The notes beneath the pieces are model-generated. The model had not been told where the DNA came from. It worked only from the letters and a program-made list of their open reading frames with translations, and made no database searches. Position numbers and translations under genes: made by a program. This document shows, in pieces, positions 1-11,808 of a DNA stretch of 58,625 nucleotides; within the stretch, counting starts at the first letter, position 1; every line of letters begins with the position of its first letter. The DNA is from Dimargaris cristalligena (Eukaryota; Kickxellomycota; Dimargaritomycetes; Dimargaritales; Dimargaritaceae): the NCBI GenBank assembly GCA_027576995.1, contig JANBQC010000110.1, positions 1 to 58,625 of the forward strand, read 5' to 3'.

Positions 1-705
1 AATAGGAGGAAGGGAGAGAGTGAGAGAGAGAGATAGAGAGGAAGAGGCAAGTATGTGAAACTACTCATTCCAATATGCAATGGATAGCTTTTATTGCCAA
101 TACCGATGCCGCTGCCTCCCCTTCTCCCTATTACGGCCGGACGCTGCTCCGCCAAGGCACCTCCCCCCTCCCTTTTTTCCGTTGCTGTCCTCTCATACCC
201 TGGTCTAATTGACTGGCCGAGCCAGACTCCCGAGAATAAAGACTCGATTCTCCCTGGGACCTCTTGGATATAAAGGGGCTTACTCAATGAACGCGTGCTT
301 CACCACGGCTGAAAAGCAGCGAACCGCTACTATGGGAAAATTACCGTCTATATATAACAACGCCATGCCCACTTGCTACAGTTCATTTTGTAAAGACACC
401 CACCCTGCCTGTTTTTTTCGTTTCCCCTTACCTGTAAATTATACTTCAGTGTTATAGTGATACTTGCGCAGTTGGCCGCTTATCTTTATACGTTTAATTC
501 GATTTTCGATACCTATTGGATAACTATTCTAATGAACTAATCCTTCGCCGAAAGCCTACGTATAATACTTATATATATATATTAATATAATTTGGTCAGG
601 GACTAGATTCTCCGTGTTTCCTGCCAGCGGTATCTCTATACACTCTTATTCTATAATTTATAACACCATACTGATTATTTTTTCAGGGTTCAAGTGACTG
701 CCGAA
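1..705. other. Intergenic, left edge; 5' flank of the secreted orphan
   Basis: No recognisable gene. The first 50 bases are a GA-rich simple-sequence tract. An AT-rich stretch at about 560-595 (tatata-type) lies 110-140 bp before the start codon at 706 and could supply a TATA element. A pyrimidine-rich tract ending in 'ttttttcag' at 678-686 would fit a splice acceptor, so an intron in the 5' leader is possible but its donor is not established. A short open frame at 209-457 has no protein-like features. Confidence 0.5.
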
Positions 706-1728
706 ATGGTTAGGTTTATTACGGCTAGTTACATAGCCGCACTTCTTGCAGTTAGCCATTGGGCTGCCACCGAGCTGGCTTACGCACAGCAAGCCGCCCA
801 GGAGAACAACTCAATTCCTATTCCCGCGAGTTCGTCGGCCGTTCCGGCTATACCACCCCCTACCCAGTCGAACATTCCCCCTACTGCTCCAGTCCAAAAC
901 CAAGCAAATACTAACCCGCCCGCTGGGCCGGTGGTGATTACTACTACTACTACTACGGCTGCTGCTGCTGTTGCTGCTACTACCAGTCAAGCGGAGGCTG
1001 CTCCCGCTATTTCATCCGCGAACCAAGTGACCGGTCCACCAGCCACCACTGCCGCACCGGCTACCGACCCTACGACCGTCCCACCTCCTGCTGCACCGGT
1101 CAACCCATCGACCGTTGCCGCCCCCACGAATGGCACCATCGCTGAGACACCGCCACCTGCAGCCGAGGCCGGCACCCCCAAAATGATTGCACAGTACGCC
1201 AGTGCCTTTAGCGAATTCTTCGCCACCTCCACCGACATGGTCAATATTGACATTTGCGAATGGGGTCAGCAGCCCCGCACCCAAAGTGTGACCCGGCCGT
1301 TCGCCGAAAATATGGCCCAGCTGGGCTCCGGGCGCTGGAACGGTAGTCAATGGTTTACTATTGTGGAGGGAGCATCGACTGCCCGGCCTTTCGGTTGTTA
1401 CGCACCCACCGCCTCAGCCATTGGTCAGTCTGGCAAGGCGCTGTACCCGTACTCCAGCGCGGCTTCGGCGGATTTTGAACTCGGTGACACCATTTTCGTG
1501 AAAGACTTGGAAGGCATGGTCCTTAATCCGACCCAGAAGCACAATGGTTGCCTGGTTATTGAGGGTAAGGCAACGGCCGCTAATAGTGTGGGGATTTATA
1601 TACTTTCCAAGAATAACGTGAGCTACTTCGACCTGTTTAATAAGAGCCCCAGCCATGGTGTCGAAAAGAAGGCTTGTGAACCCATCACGACCTACCAAAC
1701 CTCCACCGACCCCAATACGCACCTTTAG
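706..1728 (+). CDS. Secreted Pro/Ala/Thr-rich protein of unknown family
   Basis: An uninterrupted 340-residue frame read from the ATG at 706; an in-frame GTG at 694 is not a plausible eukaryotic start. The N-terminus (MVRFITASYIAALLAVSHWA) is a clear signal peptide with likely cleavage near residues 25-28 (AYA-QQ). Residues of about 28-155 are low-complexity Pro/Ala/Thr/Val with short trinucleotide runs (ACT and GCT repeats at 940-985), typical of an O-glycosylated extracellular linker. The C-terminal 180 residues look globular and contain four cysteines (IDICEW, PFGCYA, NGCLVI, KKACEP), enough for two disulfides. I do not recognise the domain. It is probably secreted or wall-associated. No C-terminal hydrophobic tail is seen, so a GPI anchor is unlikely. 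The gene call is firm in frame and codon use; the function is unknown. Confidence 0.75.
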   Translation: MVRFITASYIAALLAVSHWAATELAYAQQAAQENNSIPIPASSSAVPAIPPPTQSNIPPTAPVQNQANTNPPAGPVVITTTTTTAAAAVAATTSQAEAAPAISSANQVTGPPATTAAPATDPTTVPPPAAPVNPSTVAAPTNGTIAETPPPAAEAGTPKMIAQYASAFSEFFATSTDMVNIDICEWGQQPRTQSVTRPFAENMAQLGSGRWNGSQWFTIVEGASTARPFGCYAPTASAIGQSGKALYPYSSAASADFELGDTIFVKDLEGMVLNPTQKHNGCLVIEGKATAANSVGIYILSKNNVSYFDLFNKSPSHGVEKKACEPITTYQTSTDPNTHL

Positions 1729-2444
1729 GGTCTTCCGGGGATATATCCGGTCGGTTTAAAGACAATCGGTATACTTTTTATACCAGTGGTCCTGGACCGG
1801 ATTCCTTTCCTTAAGGTTCCACTTGGTTTCGAGCAATTATTCGCAATTTACGGTGTCTCAATTTGGCTGAGTATTGCCATATCAAAGTAATAAATACAAC
1901 TGGTTTGCGCCATTTTCTAGAATAATCCGACGACAATATAGCCCAGATTTCTTGAAACACGGTATTGTCCAATTTCACTTGGGCTGCTGCTACCCGCCAT
2001 CGCTCCTTTCTGAGCGGTATTTTGGTTGAACCTTAGTTTATAAATACAGTTGTATAAGGGAATAAGGGAATGGTTCTATTCGGTATTCGTCTCTGCTTAA
2101 GTCTGGCCGTAACGGCTATTCGTTGATGTGTGCCTACAACATTGACTCTGAAGGTGACCATGATAAAGTGACCAAAACCCGTCTAATGGTACTATTTTTT
2201 GAGTGACGGGTTTTGAAGGTGGAGGCCAAAACACCCATCGTTTGTCAGCGGAGTTGTCCGCCATTCCAAGGGAGTGGTGACTTACATCTACGAAGAGAGT
2301 ATACAATGCCGCTTAGTCTATAGAAAAGGATTTCTTCATCGTCCTTCTAATCTCGTTTCCCACTACTACCTTCCGACTTATCTTACCATTTGTGCTCAGC
2401 CCACTATCCCGAATTTAACCATTACCCCTTAACATCTATTCGAC
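1729..2444. other. Intergenic between secreted orphan and RPT3
   Basis: No gene seen. It holds an inverted repeat with an 11-bp perfect stem (2173-2183 pairing with 2205-2215, 21-base loop) about 230 bp upstream of the Rpt3 start, reported as a finding. The short open frames here lack protein-like composition. Confidence 0.5.
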
Positions 2445-3922
2445 ATGGACGAAATCGGCATTGCCTTCTCATCCGACATCAAGGGTTCATCCGTGGTAAG
2501 TGTTGCGAAATGAGGATTTACTCAGCACCGTACGGCCGAAGGTATACCCCTCGCCCTTGTTTAATTCGATTCGCATTAGCCATGCCTCTCTCTACCTGCG
2601 AGTCATTGTAGGAGGGCGGTGGGATTCCACATAGTACTACCATGAGCCCATTGCTAACCCTCCACCAATATCCCCCTATAACTGCCTGAATGCCCCCCCC
2701 TCATATGTCGTATATTTAGGACACCACCACTACTCCGGGCGCCGCTCGCCCCGATCTGCTGGAGGAAATCAAGGACCAGGACCTGTACCTCCGCCTCAAG
2801 AAACTGCAACGCCACGTGGAGCTTCTCGAGCTGCAAGAGGAGTACATTAAGGACGAGCAAAAGAATCTCAAACGGGAACTCGTGCGCGCCCAGGAAGAGG
2901 TCAAGCGTATCCAGTCTGTGCCGCTGGTACTGGGTCAGTTCCTCGAGGTCATTGACCGGGACACGGGTATCGTGGGCTCCACCACCGGGTCTAACTACGT
3001 GGTGCGCATCCTGAGTACCATTGACCGGGAATTACTGAAACCGAACACTTCCGTTGCTCTCCACCGCCATTCGAGCGCCCTGGTGGATATCCTGCCCCCC
3101 GAAGCAGATAGCAGTATCACCTTGTTGGGATCGGACGAAAAACCCGACGTGTCCTATGCGGATATCGGTGGCCTGGATATCCAGAAACAGGAAATCCGCG
3201 AGGCGGTGGAACTGCCCCTGACCCACTTTGACCTGTACCGCCAAATCGGTATCGACCCGCCCCGCGGGGTGTTGCTATACGGTCCCCCAGGGACGGGGAA
3301 GACCATGTTGGTCAAGGCGGTGGCGCACCACACGACGGCCTCCTTCATCCGGGTGGTCGGGTCGGAGTTTGTGCAAAAGTACCTCGGCGAGGGACCCCGT
3401 ATGGTCCGGGACACCTTCCGCCTGGCCCGGGAGAACGCGCCATCCATCATTTTCATTGACGAAATCGACTCCATTGCCACCAAGCGTTTCGACGCCCAAA
3501 CCGGAGCGGACCGGGAAGTCCAGCGTATTCTACTGGAATTGCTCAACCAGATGGACGGTTTCGACCAGACCGTGAACATCAAGGTCATCATGGCCACTAA
3601 CCGGGCCGATACGCTCGACCCCGCCCTGTTGCGCCCCGGTCGGTTGGACCGTAAAATTGAATTCCCCACCCCGGACCGCCGCCAGAAACGCCTCATCTTC
3701 TCGGCCATCACGGCCAAAATGAACCTCTCCGAAGAAGTGGACCTGGAGGACTTTGTGTCCCGCCCGGACAAACTGAGCGGTGCCGAAATCGCGGCCATTT
3801 GCCAGGAGGCCGGTATGCATGCCGTGCGTAAGAACCGCTACGTGATTCTGTCCAAGGACCTGGAGAAGGGCTACCGGGCCAACGTTAAGAAGACCGACAT
3901 TGATTTCGAATTTTATAAGTAA
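2445..3922 (+). CDS. RPT3: 26S proteasome regulatory subunit 6B homolog (Rpt3/PSMC4)
   Basis: AAA+ ATPase of the 19S regulatory particle base, which unfolds and feeds ubiquitinated substrates into the 20S core. There are two exons: 2445-2495 (17 codons) and 2720-3922, with a phase-0 intron 2496-2719 (donor gtaagt, acceptor tttag). The joined protein has 417 residues, against about 418 in human and 428 in yeast. Visible in order: an N-terminal coiled coil (residues ~25-85, with [20 protein letters not shown]), the OB region, Walker A GPPGTGKT at ~205-212, Walker B IIFIDEID at ~260-267, the sensor/arginine-finger region ([21 protein letters not shown]), and a C-terminal FYK. That is the HbYX motif that docks into the 20S alpha ring. 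The [13 protein letters not shown] and [17 protein letters not shown] segments are diagnostic of Rpt3 among the six Rpt paralogues. Nothing is missing. Confidence 0.97.
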
Positions 3923-5526
3923 AAGCCCCGTCAAACAACCCAGGGGGGAGGGGGAGTCCCGAATGGAACACTTTTACCATTATTATTTTCGGCCGGTGCC
4001 AATGGTAGCACCACAAGCATGACCAAGAGGTACTATCACCATTCAGTTGAATAACGGATATATGGGTGTGCTAGGCCTCGTCGCCCACATTTCTTTCTTC
4101 ATGTGAGTACCCCCCCCCATACCGCAATCACAGGTTATCTTTTTCGAATAAAGTTATGGGTTATTGGCCAGCAACCATCAGCTTTTTTGAATCATAAACG
4201 GTCGAGCCATGTCGTGTACATCTACGTTCGTATTAAAATGGCAGGATTACACAATTGCGGTGCAATTAATTATATTGGTATTATATGCTCGGTTGCCAGT
4301 GTCCTAGTCAATCAGGGTTAGTTATATACTTGGTGATAGTCTGTTTTCAATCCGGCCCCCCTTCGCCAACACCAAACAATTTATGCAATAATCACTGTAT
4401 ATGTATGTCTTTGAGGGAAAGTGCTTGCTCAATTCATAACATGCCAGTGTTTGGGACTGCACTAGATAGTTTATCTATTGCCTGTATACAATTAACGGGA
4501 CATTTATGCCACAGTGATGATTTAGATGATGAGAGATTCTTTGCTTAAACCTCTCTGCTCAAGAAACGGCGGACTTTTATTTTCGCACGCCGCTGTTGTA
4601 GATTGTATTAACTGTACTGCGGCCAAAAAGTACACCAATACTCATAAAGGGATGTGCCTTATCCATCTTGCCCTCCACTTCCCTATGCACCCTATACGCT
4701 CGATTCCCAGACCTAAAACAACTTGATTTGTCATTATTCAAATCAGCTGACAATATTTCCGCTTCCCTTAACTTCACTTGTGATTCTAGGTGGAAGAAAT
4801 CCGCATAAATTGGAATATGAGTAATAATGGCACTACTAAGCCAGTCACTTGCCAGTTTTTGTAAAAGGGCTCGACTGCCCAACACACCCTACGTGGTCTA
4901 AAAAATACCACAGTTTGCCTGTTCTTCAAGAGCCCGATAGACAGACAATAGCAATTACGTTAATATTGTAACGGCCAAAGGCCTCATTCACCAAACCGAA
5001 ATCCGGTATTTGTAAAATACTAATTGGCAAGTGGTCCGAGGGGGGTTAAGCTGACGTAATAATAGAAAAACAGCCACTCGGATTGACTGATTTATTCAAG
5101 CCCAATATCCCTCCCCCCGGGTAGTGTGAAGTGAAACCAACCACTCTGGGTCCCCACCAATACCAACTGGTCAGCGGTGCCATTACAACAACTGCGGGTG
5201 ACGCCCATCATTTATTACCGAGCAAGTTTAAATTGCAGTGAGAGAGAGGAAGTGCCTATATATGAAGAACCTGCCCTAATCCCTTTGAAACCGGCCATTA
5301 ATACACACTACTTCATTATTATATTTTCCATTTTACCCCTACTGCTTGATACTTTCACTAAGCTTACTTATTTTTGGCTAACATTATATCCTCCATTCGT
5401 CTACCCCCCCCCCCTTTCCCACAGTAACTGCTCCGTGATACCGTCCCATAGTCACCCTACTCACCAAACCTGCATTGTCTGTACCACCTCTACCCGCTTC
5501 GCAACACACCCACTCGCCTCACCACC
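3923..5526. other. Intergenic, 1.6 kb
   Basis: No recognisable gene. It is AT-leaning with small random open frames on both strands. It contains long cytosine runs: nine C at 4110-4118 and eleven C at 5404-5414. The second lies about 110 bp upstream of the methyltransferase start, in its probable 5' leader, within a pyrimidine-rich stretch. Confidence 0.5.
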
Positions 5527-6979
5527 ATGTCTACCAGCGGTCACTCCTCTGAAACCTCGGATAGATCCTCCCAGGCCTACGAGTATTGGAACAACCGGTG
5601 GAAGACCGGCGATGTTAAATGGGACCTCGGCGAGCCGGCCCCTTCGCTAGGGTATCTCCTCGACAGCTGGGCGATTCAGAAACATTTGAACCTGTGTCCC
5701 AAGAAAGAGATACTGACGAAAGGGCCTACGGCCGACGACCCCAAAGAATCGGTATCATCCCACCCACCCATCCGTACTTTGGACCAAGAGGCTAGTGCTG
5801 CCACCGACCAGCACAATGTGAATTTGGGCAACCGGTTGAAACCCCACTCTACCGAAAACGAGAGTGGTGAAAAGGCGGAAGGGGAAGAAAAGGAGGGTGC
5901 GGAGAAGGAGGCCTCGGGGACCCGTACCCCCATCTCCGGGGCTATCATTGATACCATGCCCCTGGCGGAAGCCATGGACCTCCAGAAATTGGCCTGTGAA
6001 CCGTCACCCGCCGCCTACAACGAATACCGGCACGCGCTCGTTCCGGGCTGTGGGTCCGGCTACGACGTGGTCCTGCTGGCGCAATACGGTTGGCGGGCCA
6101 AGGGTATTGACTTGAGTCCCATTGCCATTGACCGGGCCCGCCGGATTGCTTCCGATAGCCCCGACAGCGACGGTGCTACATTTGCCGTGGAAAACTTTTT
6201 CGATACCCAAGCTCCAACGGGGGGATACCAATTGATCTTCGACTATACGTAAGTTTTTTATCCCTATTATAGGGCCTAATAGGCCGGCGGGGGAGGGATA
6301 GTATTGTCCAAAGCAGGGGTGGAGGGGTTTGGTCCGGAAAGTGGAAGGGATTATAGTAGGTTGAGTCGTAGGAGTGAGAGATGGATACGAACTAAAATGC
6401 CGGCCAATCATACTTGAAGCCGTGTAACGAAGGAGTTTTTGTGCGTTTAGACGCGCGTTTTAGCACAACTCTCCTCCGTCGCCAACGTTGAACCAGGCAT
6501 GCCTAGAGGATTCCCAACCCCCGCCACCCTTAATACCCCACCCTGCTCTGAACATGGGTAGAGCATACTCGACGGAAGTTGACCAACCTCAGCACGTCTA
6601 ATAATATACACTAGCCCCGCCCAATACAATATGACTAAACCTGGTTGAATTGGCCTAATTTAAATTGTTAACCCTCCCCCTTGACATTGGTAGGTTTTTC
6701 TGTGCCCTGGACCCCAAGCTCCGTGAAGCGTGGGCCCGGAAAATGTCCCAACTCCTTGCCAAACATGGCATTTTAGTGACCTTGATGTTCCCCACCAAAC
6801 AACTCACCGACAATCCGCCGCCGCACACGAGTGCCCCTGAGGATTATACGCGGGTTCTGAGCCCCTACTTTGATTTAGTGGGGGAAACGATTGCCGGAAA
6901 AGGCCCGGCAAGTCGACGGGAAATTGAAATGATTGCCCTGTGGCGGCTGAAAGAGGCGGAGCAGCAACCTAAACACTGA
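5527..6979 (+). CDS. TPMT-family SAM-dependent methyltransferase (thiol methyltransferase-like)
   Basis: Two exons, 5527-6248 and 6694-6979, with an intron 6249-6693 (gtaagt..tag) splitting the codon for Thr241. The joined protein has 335 residues. N-terminal residues ~16-47 (AYEYWNNRWKTGDVKWDLGE) match the start of thiopurine S-methyltransferase-like enzymes. Motif I is LVPGCGSGYD at 171-180, and GIDLSPIAID at 193-202 binds the SAM ribose. The splice restores the FDYT-FFCALDPKLREAW segment typical of the family. The known family methylates thiols, halides or thiocyanate; the substrate here cannot be read from sequence. Oddity: about 100 residues of acidic, Lys/Glu-rich, probably disordered sequence (~55-160) are inserted between the first helix and motif I, making it longer than the roughly 240-280 residues usual for the family. 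No targeting signal is seen, so it is probably cytosolic. An AATAAA lies at 7007-7012. Confidence 0.88.
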
Positions 6980-7438
6980 ACACAGGCAACAAGAGAGAGA
7001 GAGAGAAATAAAGTACGACGCGTGCAGTAAGGGGTTGCTGAGGCGAAACTTAAAACGATGGAGATGATTATTGTTAGGCCATTCCCAATCCCCCCCCTTC
7101 TTTCACTTCAACCATCCGTGTCTACCTGGGAAGATTAAAACGTTTTACGGTTGGTGATTTTTAGTGCCATGGCATATGTTTCATACCAATTCAACCGCGT
7201 TTGTATCTCTGCTTCTCCCAGCCCCTTTGTATGTGAATTTTATCCCATACCACCATTTTTGGATCATCCAACTGTCAGTCTATATATCGTCTATAATAAT
7301 GTATAGGACTAATAAACTGATGTTTTAGTAAGACGAACCCGTTTAAATAATTAAAGCGAGCCCTTGGCACGCGTCTTCCAAAACTCTATATACTACCCCA
7401 CCCATGATCAAATAGTTAAAACTCACAATGCGTTTAAT
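6980..7438. other. Convergent intergenic region, methyltransferase and MFS exporter 3' ends
   Basis: No gene. It holds the 3' flanks of two converging genes: a GA repeat at about 6991-7007 followed by a plus-strand AATAAA (7007-7012), and a run of eight C at 7090-7097. Confidence 0.6.
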
Positions 7439-10010
7439 TTAAACAACTCTAGCTGTCTTTTCCGATAAGACCAGTAATTCCCCACTGTTGGATGGAGAAG
7501 TTGTACCGTCCTTTTCAGCCTGCTCCGCTGATTTAGTCGGACACCAACGGTAAAATAATGAAGCCACGAATGCTACGGCTGCCACCCCGATCAACGAGAA
7601 CAGTGCCATGCTAATAGCGAACAAGAAATTCGCGACAAACTGCCGCTGGTGCGCCGGTTCGGCCAACTCGTAAATATGGTCCAGCGAACCCAAGAGGTAA
7701 TCGACCTTCGCCGGCGGCAGGGCCTGTGGTGGCGATCCCTGGGCTACACGGGCCAGTAGAACGGATTTCATGATCGAACCGGTGACCGATATACCGAACA
7801 CCGCCCCCAATAGCCGGAAGAAACTAATCAGCGACGTGGTTTGGGCCAAATCGGACGTGCCCACCTGAAACTGGGCGGGTAGGAAACTGTTTTGGATGGC
7901 CAGGCCCAACCCTGAACCGCCCAACACCAAAATCAGCACTAGGGGCACGTGACCGACCGCGAAAGGGGCTGAAGAAGTAGTATCACTGCTACTACTACTA
8001 CTACCACTAATGGCGGAAATCGGGGTATACTGGAACAGGAAATGTAAACCGGATGCCAGGGTAGTAAGTCCTAGGCCTAGAGCGTTGGTAGTCCGTAGCC
8101 AACCGAAGCGTTCGATAAATAAAGCGGAAACCACTGCTACGACGTTGAGACTGAGCAGATAAGGAAGGAGATAGAGCCCGGCGCGAATAGCCGCGGATCC
8201 GATACTGCTGCTGTCTCCGCTAGGTGAAGCACCACCACCACCTTCGGGACCCGCTTCGGCGGTCGCTTGGAGGAGGATATCGGTCGCTACGCCATCTCTG
8301 ATTTGGAAATACAGAGGCACGAAGTAAATCACGGCGTAGAGCACCCACCCCATGACAAAATTGGTGATACTGGAAATGGCCACGTTACGAACCTTCAGAA
8401 TCGGTAGATTGACCACAGGGTCAGCGGCCCAGCGCAATTCGACCAGAACGAACAGGGCAAGTAGGAGGATGCCACCGCACAACAAACCCAATACTATAGG
8501 GGACTTCCAACCGTAATGAGTGACATCACCACCCCATTCGATGGCTAAAACGAGTAGGATGACCCCCGCCAGAATTAGGAGCGTACCCGTGTAGTCCAGC
8601 TTGCGAGCCCGCTCGAGCCAGCTAGGAGGAGCCGAATGGACACCCACCTTCTCAGTGGCATGGGTAGTAGTGGGGGTGTTGACAACGACGGGATTTTCCT
8701 TTAAGGTTAGGTAAATGATAATGAAGGCAGCCACGCAGAGCGGGATATTGATGTAAAAGCACCAGCGCCAATTGAGACGCTCGGTGAGTACGCCACCTAA
8801 CAAGGGGCCCACGACGCAGGTCAGGCAATAATTAAGGTTGAAGTAACCGAGAAATTTACTACGTTCAGCGGGAGTGGTGATTTCTAATAGCAGTTGAGAA
8901 GTTGGGCAGCAATAATAAGGGCATTAGGTCGTAAAAAAGCGTTAAAGACCCATCACCTGAAATCAATACTCACGGGGCTTTCGAATCAACCCTGTCACTA
9001 CCAACCGATTCATGGGACCTACTATGATTAGGTATATATCACTACTACCACTGATGGTGAATAATTAGGTACTGAAAGGGCAGGGCGAACCCCTCCCTCT
9101 ACTAAAATAAAATTAATCAGGCTAAACACTTACTGGAAATGGCAATCAGAGTCACGGTGAGCAACCCGGCGGCGGCAATTCCGGAAATGGCCCTAAACAC
9201 GATCAGCCATACCATATTAAACGACACTGCACAAAGGACTGACGTGGCTAAAAACAGGGCAACGGAGTACAGTAGGCACGACCGTAGACCAAAGACATCG
9301 GACAATTTGCCGAATATCGGCGAGAACGCGGTAATAGTCATCCAGTACGCCGTGGCAATCCAGGGGGCTAACGCCAGGGCATCAAACGTCGACGCAATGG
9401 TAGACATGGACGTGGCAATGATGGTTTCATCCAAAGCGGCCGGGAACATGGCGAACATAAGACCCACCATGATCCAGGCGAGTTGCCGGGGGGTGTATTG
9501 CGGAGCGGAGGTGGAGGTGGAACTTTTTAAGGTTGAAGAGGGGGCTGAGGTGGCTGAGGGCGAGTTGGGAGGAGTTGGCGAAGAAGGCAAATTAACCGAC
9601 CAACCGGAGGATTGGGCCGATAGTTTAATTTGCAGGGCCGCGGCATTCACCGGGCGCCCGGCTGAGGCGGGATTAGGCAGGCGGGTCGAATTGGGGGACA
9701 CTGTAGAGCGGCTATTTCGACCATCCTTTTCTCCGTGTCGCCATTCGGTTTCTTCTTCCAGCGGCTCCTTCTCCGCCAAACTCCGGGGGGCTAAACCAAA
9801 ACAGGACGACGTGGTGTCCACGCTAGGGGCTGGGCTGGCGGGGGTCGAGATGACGGCGCTGAAGAGCATGGAGCCGCGCTCAAGAAGCTGACTCCCGGGG
9901 CTATTCACCCGGATGTCCATGTGGGCAAGGTCAGGTAAGTTGATTTGGTAGGGGGTTGGCGGGCCATCTGGCCGAGGCAGTGATGGGGGTGGCATTTTCT
10001 CCGCGGCCAT
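7439..10010 (-). CDS. MFS drug:H+ antiporter, DHA2 (14-TM) type
   Basis: Two exons on the minus strand: 10010-9134 and 8883-7439. The 250-bp intron 9133-8884 (donor gtaagt, acceptor ttag) joins ...TLIAISS to KITTPAERSKF. The joined protein is 773 residues. Residues ~1-170 are hydrophilic, Pro/Ser-rich and cytosolic. They are followed by the MFS fold starting at QLAWIMVGLMFAMFPAALDE, with GKLSDVFGLR (motif A), the FRAISGIAAAGLL stretch, VVGPLLGGVLTERLNWRWCF (motif C plus the NWRWCFYINIP signature of 14-spanner exporters) and further hydrophobic segments to ~740. The family exports drugs, toxins or metabolites across the plasma or vacuolar membrane by proton antiport; the substrate is unknown. 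Oddities are the long N-terminal tail and a Ser-rich loop (~600) encoded by a TCA/AGT-type repeat. There is no neighbouring biosynthetic cluster, so a secondary-metabolite role is not supported. Confidence 0.9.
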
Positions 10011-11808
10011 TATCGGGTGTTAATTAAGGAATGTCTTCAAACCTATTAGTGATGCTATTTAGGGAATGCTGGCCAGTTACGGAAAGTAGGGTTAGCTCTG
10101 GGGTGCCTATTTAATATGCCGGAAATGCTACGAGAGAATATTACCGCTAGCCTTTTACAGAGAGTGGTTATAAATAAACAAACAAGAAAAAAAAAGTGGC
10201 AAGATTGAATCGAGAAATCCGGGGGACTCTATTTATATTTACTGATCGGCAACCTTCGAGCTCAGGGTAAGCGGACCCTTTAGCTGTCTATTGATATTAT
10301 TATTTTGTTCACCTCTCCAAGAAAAGGCCGGCCCGGCAACCAGTGACGACGCCTGTTTGGGCTAAAGTCCCATTCTACAAGGCAAAACTCGCTAGTGGCT
10401 ATAATATTAGGAATGGGCATGGAGCGGCTTCCCAGATTTAGGTTCCACAGCCTTCATACTAGGCGGAGGAGTCTGGGAAAGGGCCTATGTATTGAAGCGT
10501 TGCATTCACATTCGGGCTATGTTATGGTCCCCCCCATAAAACGAATAAGCCACCGGTCAAATGGGAGGGGGGAATGTACGGGTTGGTTGTGGCCGTCTTG
10601 GGCGATTGATTGATGTGAAGGGCGTCTGTCTGTATACGTTTAAGTCGCCTCCACCAACGGGATGGCCCGTAAGCAAGCCCGCCACAGTCGGAATAGTTGT
10701 ACAAAAAATGACTTATTTTCACTGGATCAATCGCTCCGTGGATATTGGACGGTGGCGGTACAATGCGGGGACGATAAATAGTCACGGCGGCCTCGACGTT
10801 CAACGATAAAAACCCCAACTGGGCGGTAAATGCCGTTGCTAGCGGAAAGCTGCCGCAATCACTAACTTGATCGGAAACTAAGTGAACCGAAAATGTAATG
10901 GTTCCCATGGTGATGATTTCACATGACTGTTAGAGGGTGGCTAGGATACCAAAGAAATGCTTTAATCGTACTAGGGACGAATCATCGCTGTATTATCGGG
11001 TTTTTCAAGAGGGGGGTTCAAGCCGGGTTTATAATGAAATACCCGGGGGCATGGTAGAATAGGGGAGTTCAATTTAAGACCAATATACGAGAGACTCGAC
11101 TAGGCTGTATAACCAAAAACTTGGCAGATGAGGCAAAATACCACAGGTCGCTAACGAACCAATCACCCGCCTATTTCCCCATATACATATTATTTTTAAA
11201 TGGTATACTGTGGGGCCAAATTACATCCACTCCACTGCGGTCTCCCTTCAATTGCATTCATACTTTAGCACATATTTCTGAAACTTCATCAGTATATCTA
11301 TCTAATTATACCAGCGTACAAGGGAAATTACACTTTTGGCAATACATTCGTGATCGCCTCCATTTGCGGCTGCTGGTTATACATTTATTAATATGGACAT
11401 GTCCATTGTATATCGATGGGCAAACCATTCAACGCCGTCTTATCTTGAAAATGTCCACATATAGAATGTGAGGTCAACTTAAGGCTATCCGCACGTATAC
11501 TAAATTGGATGATGTAACGAATACCATGGACCGCTTAGAGACCGACTCCAAAACTACCAAAGTTTTTTTTTGGAATACACATTTTATTGGGCATAATTGG
11601 GAACTGGAAATGGGTGGAATGGCAACATTAGATCGTAAATGTACAATTAAGAGTGGGGAGGAAGAGGGGGAAATAGTGAAGCGCCATATATTAACGACTC
11701 GCCCGTATGAGGAAGTAGGTGGACACACTTGGAAGGGAGGAGGAGTCGCTGACAATGAAAGGATAAAATAAAGAACAACTAAATATCACAAAATCACGTG
11801 ATTTTTGT
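10011..11808. other. Intergenic, 1.8 kb, with H2B 3' flank
   Basis: No recognisable gene. Open frames of up to 128 codons (10522-10908 minus, 11121-11471 plus) have no signal, domain or codon bias. The right end is the H2B 3' flank: a perfect 16-bp palindrome at 11790-11805 and a minus-strand AATAAA at 11583-11588, about 220 bp past the H2B stop. Confidence 0.5.
11790..11805. promoter_or_regulatory. 16-bp palindrome with CACGTG core just past the H2B stop
   Basis: AAAATCACGTGATTTT is a perfect palindrome lying 4 bp downstream of the H2B stop codon. Its TCACGTGA core matches the E-box bound by bHLH factors such as Cbf1/USF. It could be a protein site or a 3'-end element of the histone mRNA. 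About one palindrome of this length is expected by chance in a window this size, so only its position makes it notable. Confidence 0.3.

Noticed and set aside
3154..3798. 214-codon minus-strand open frame
   Set aside because: Antisense shadow of RPT3.
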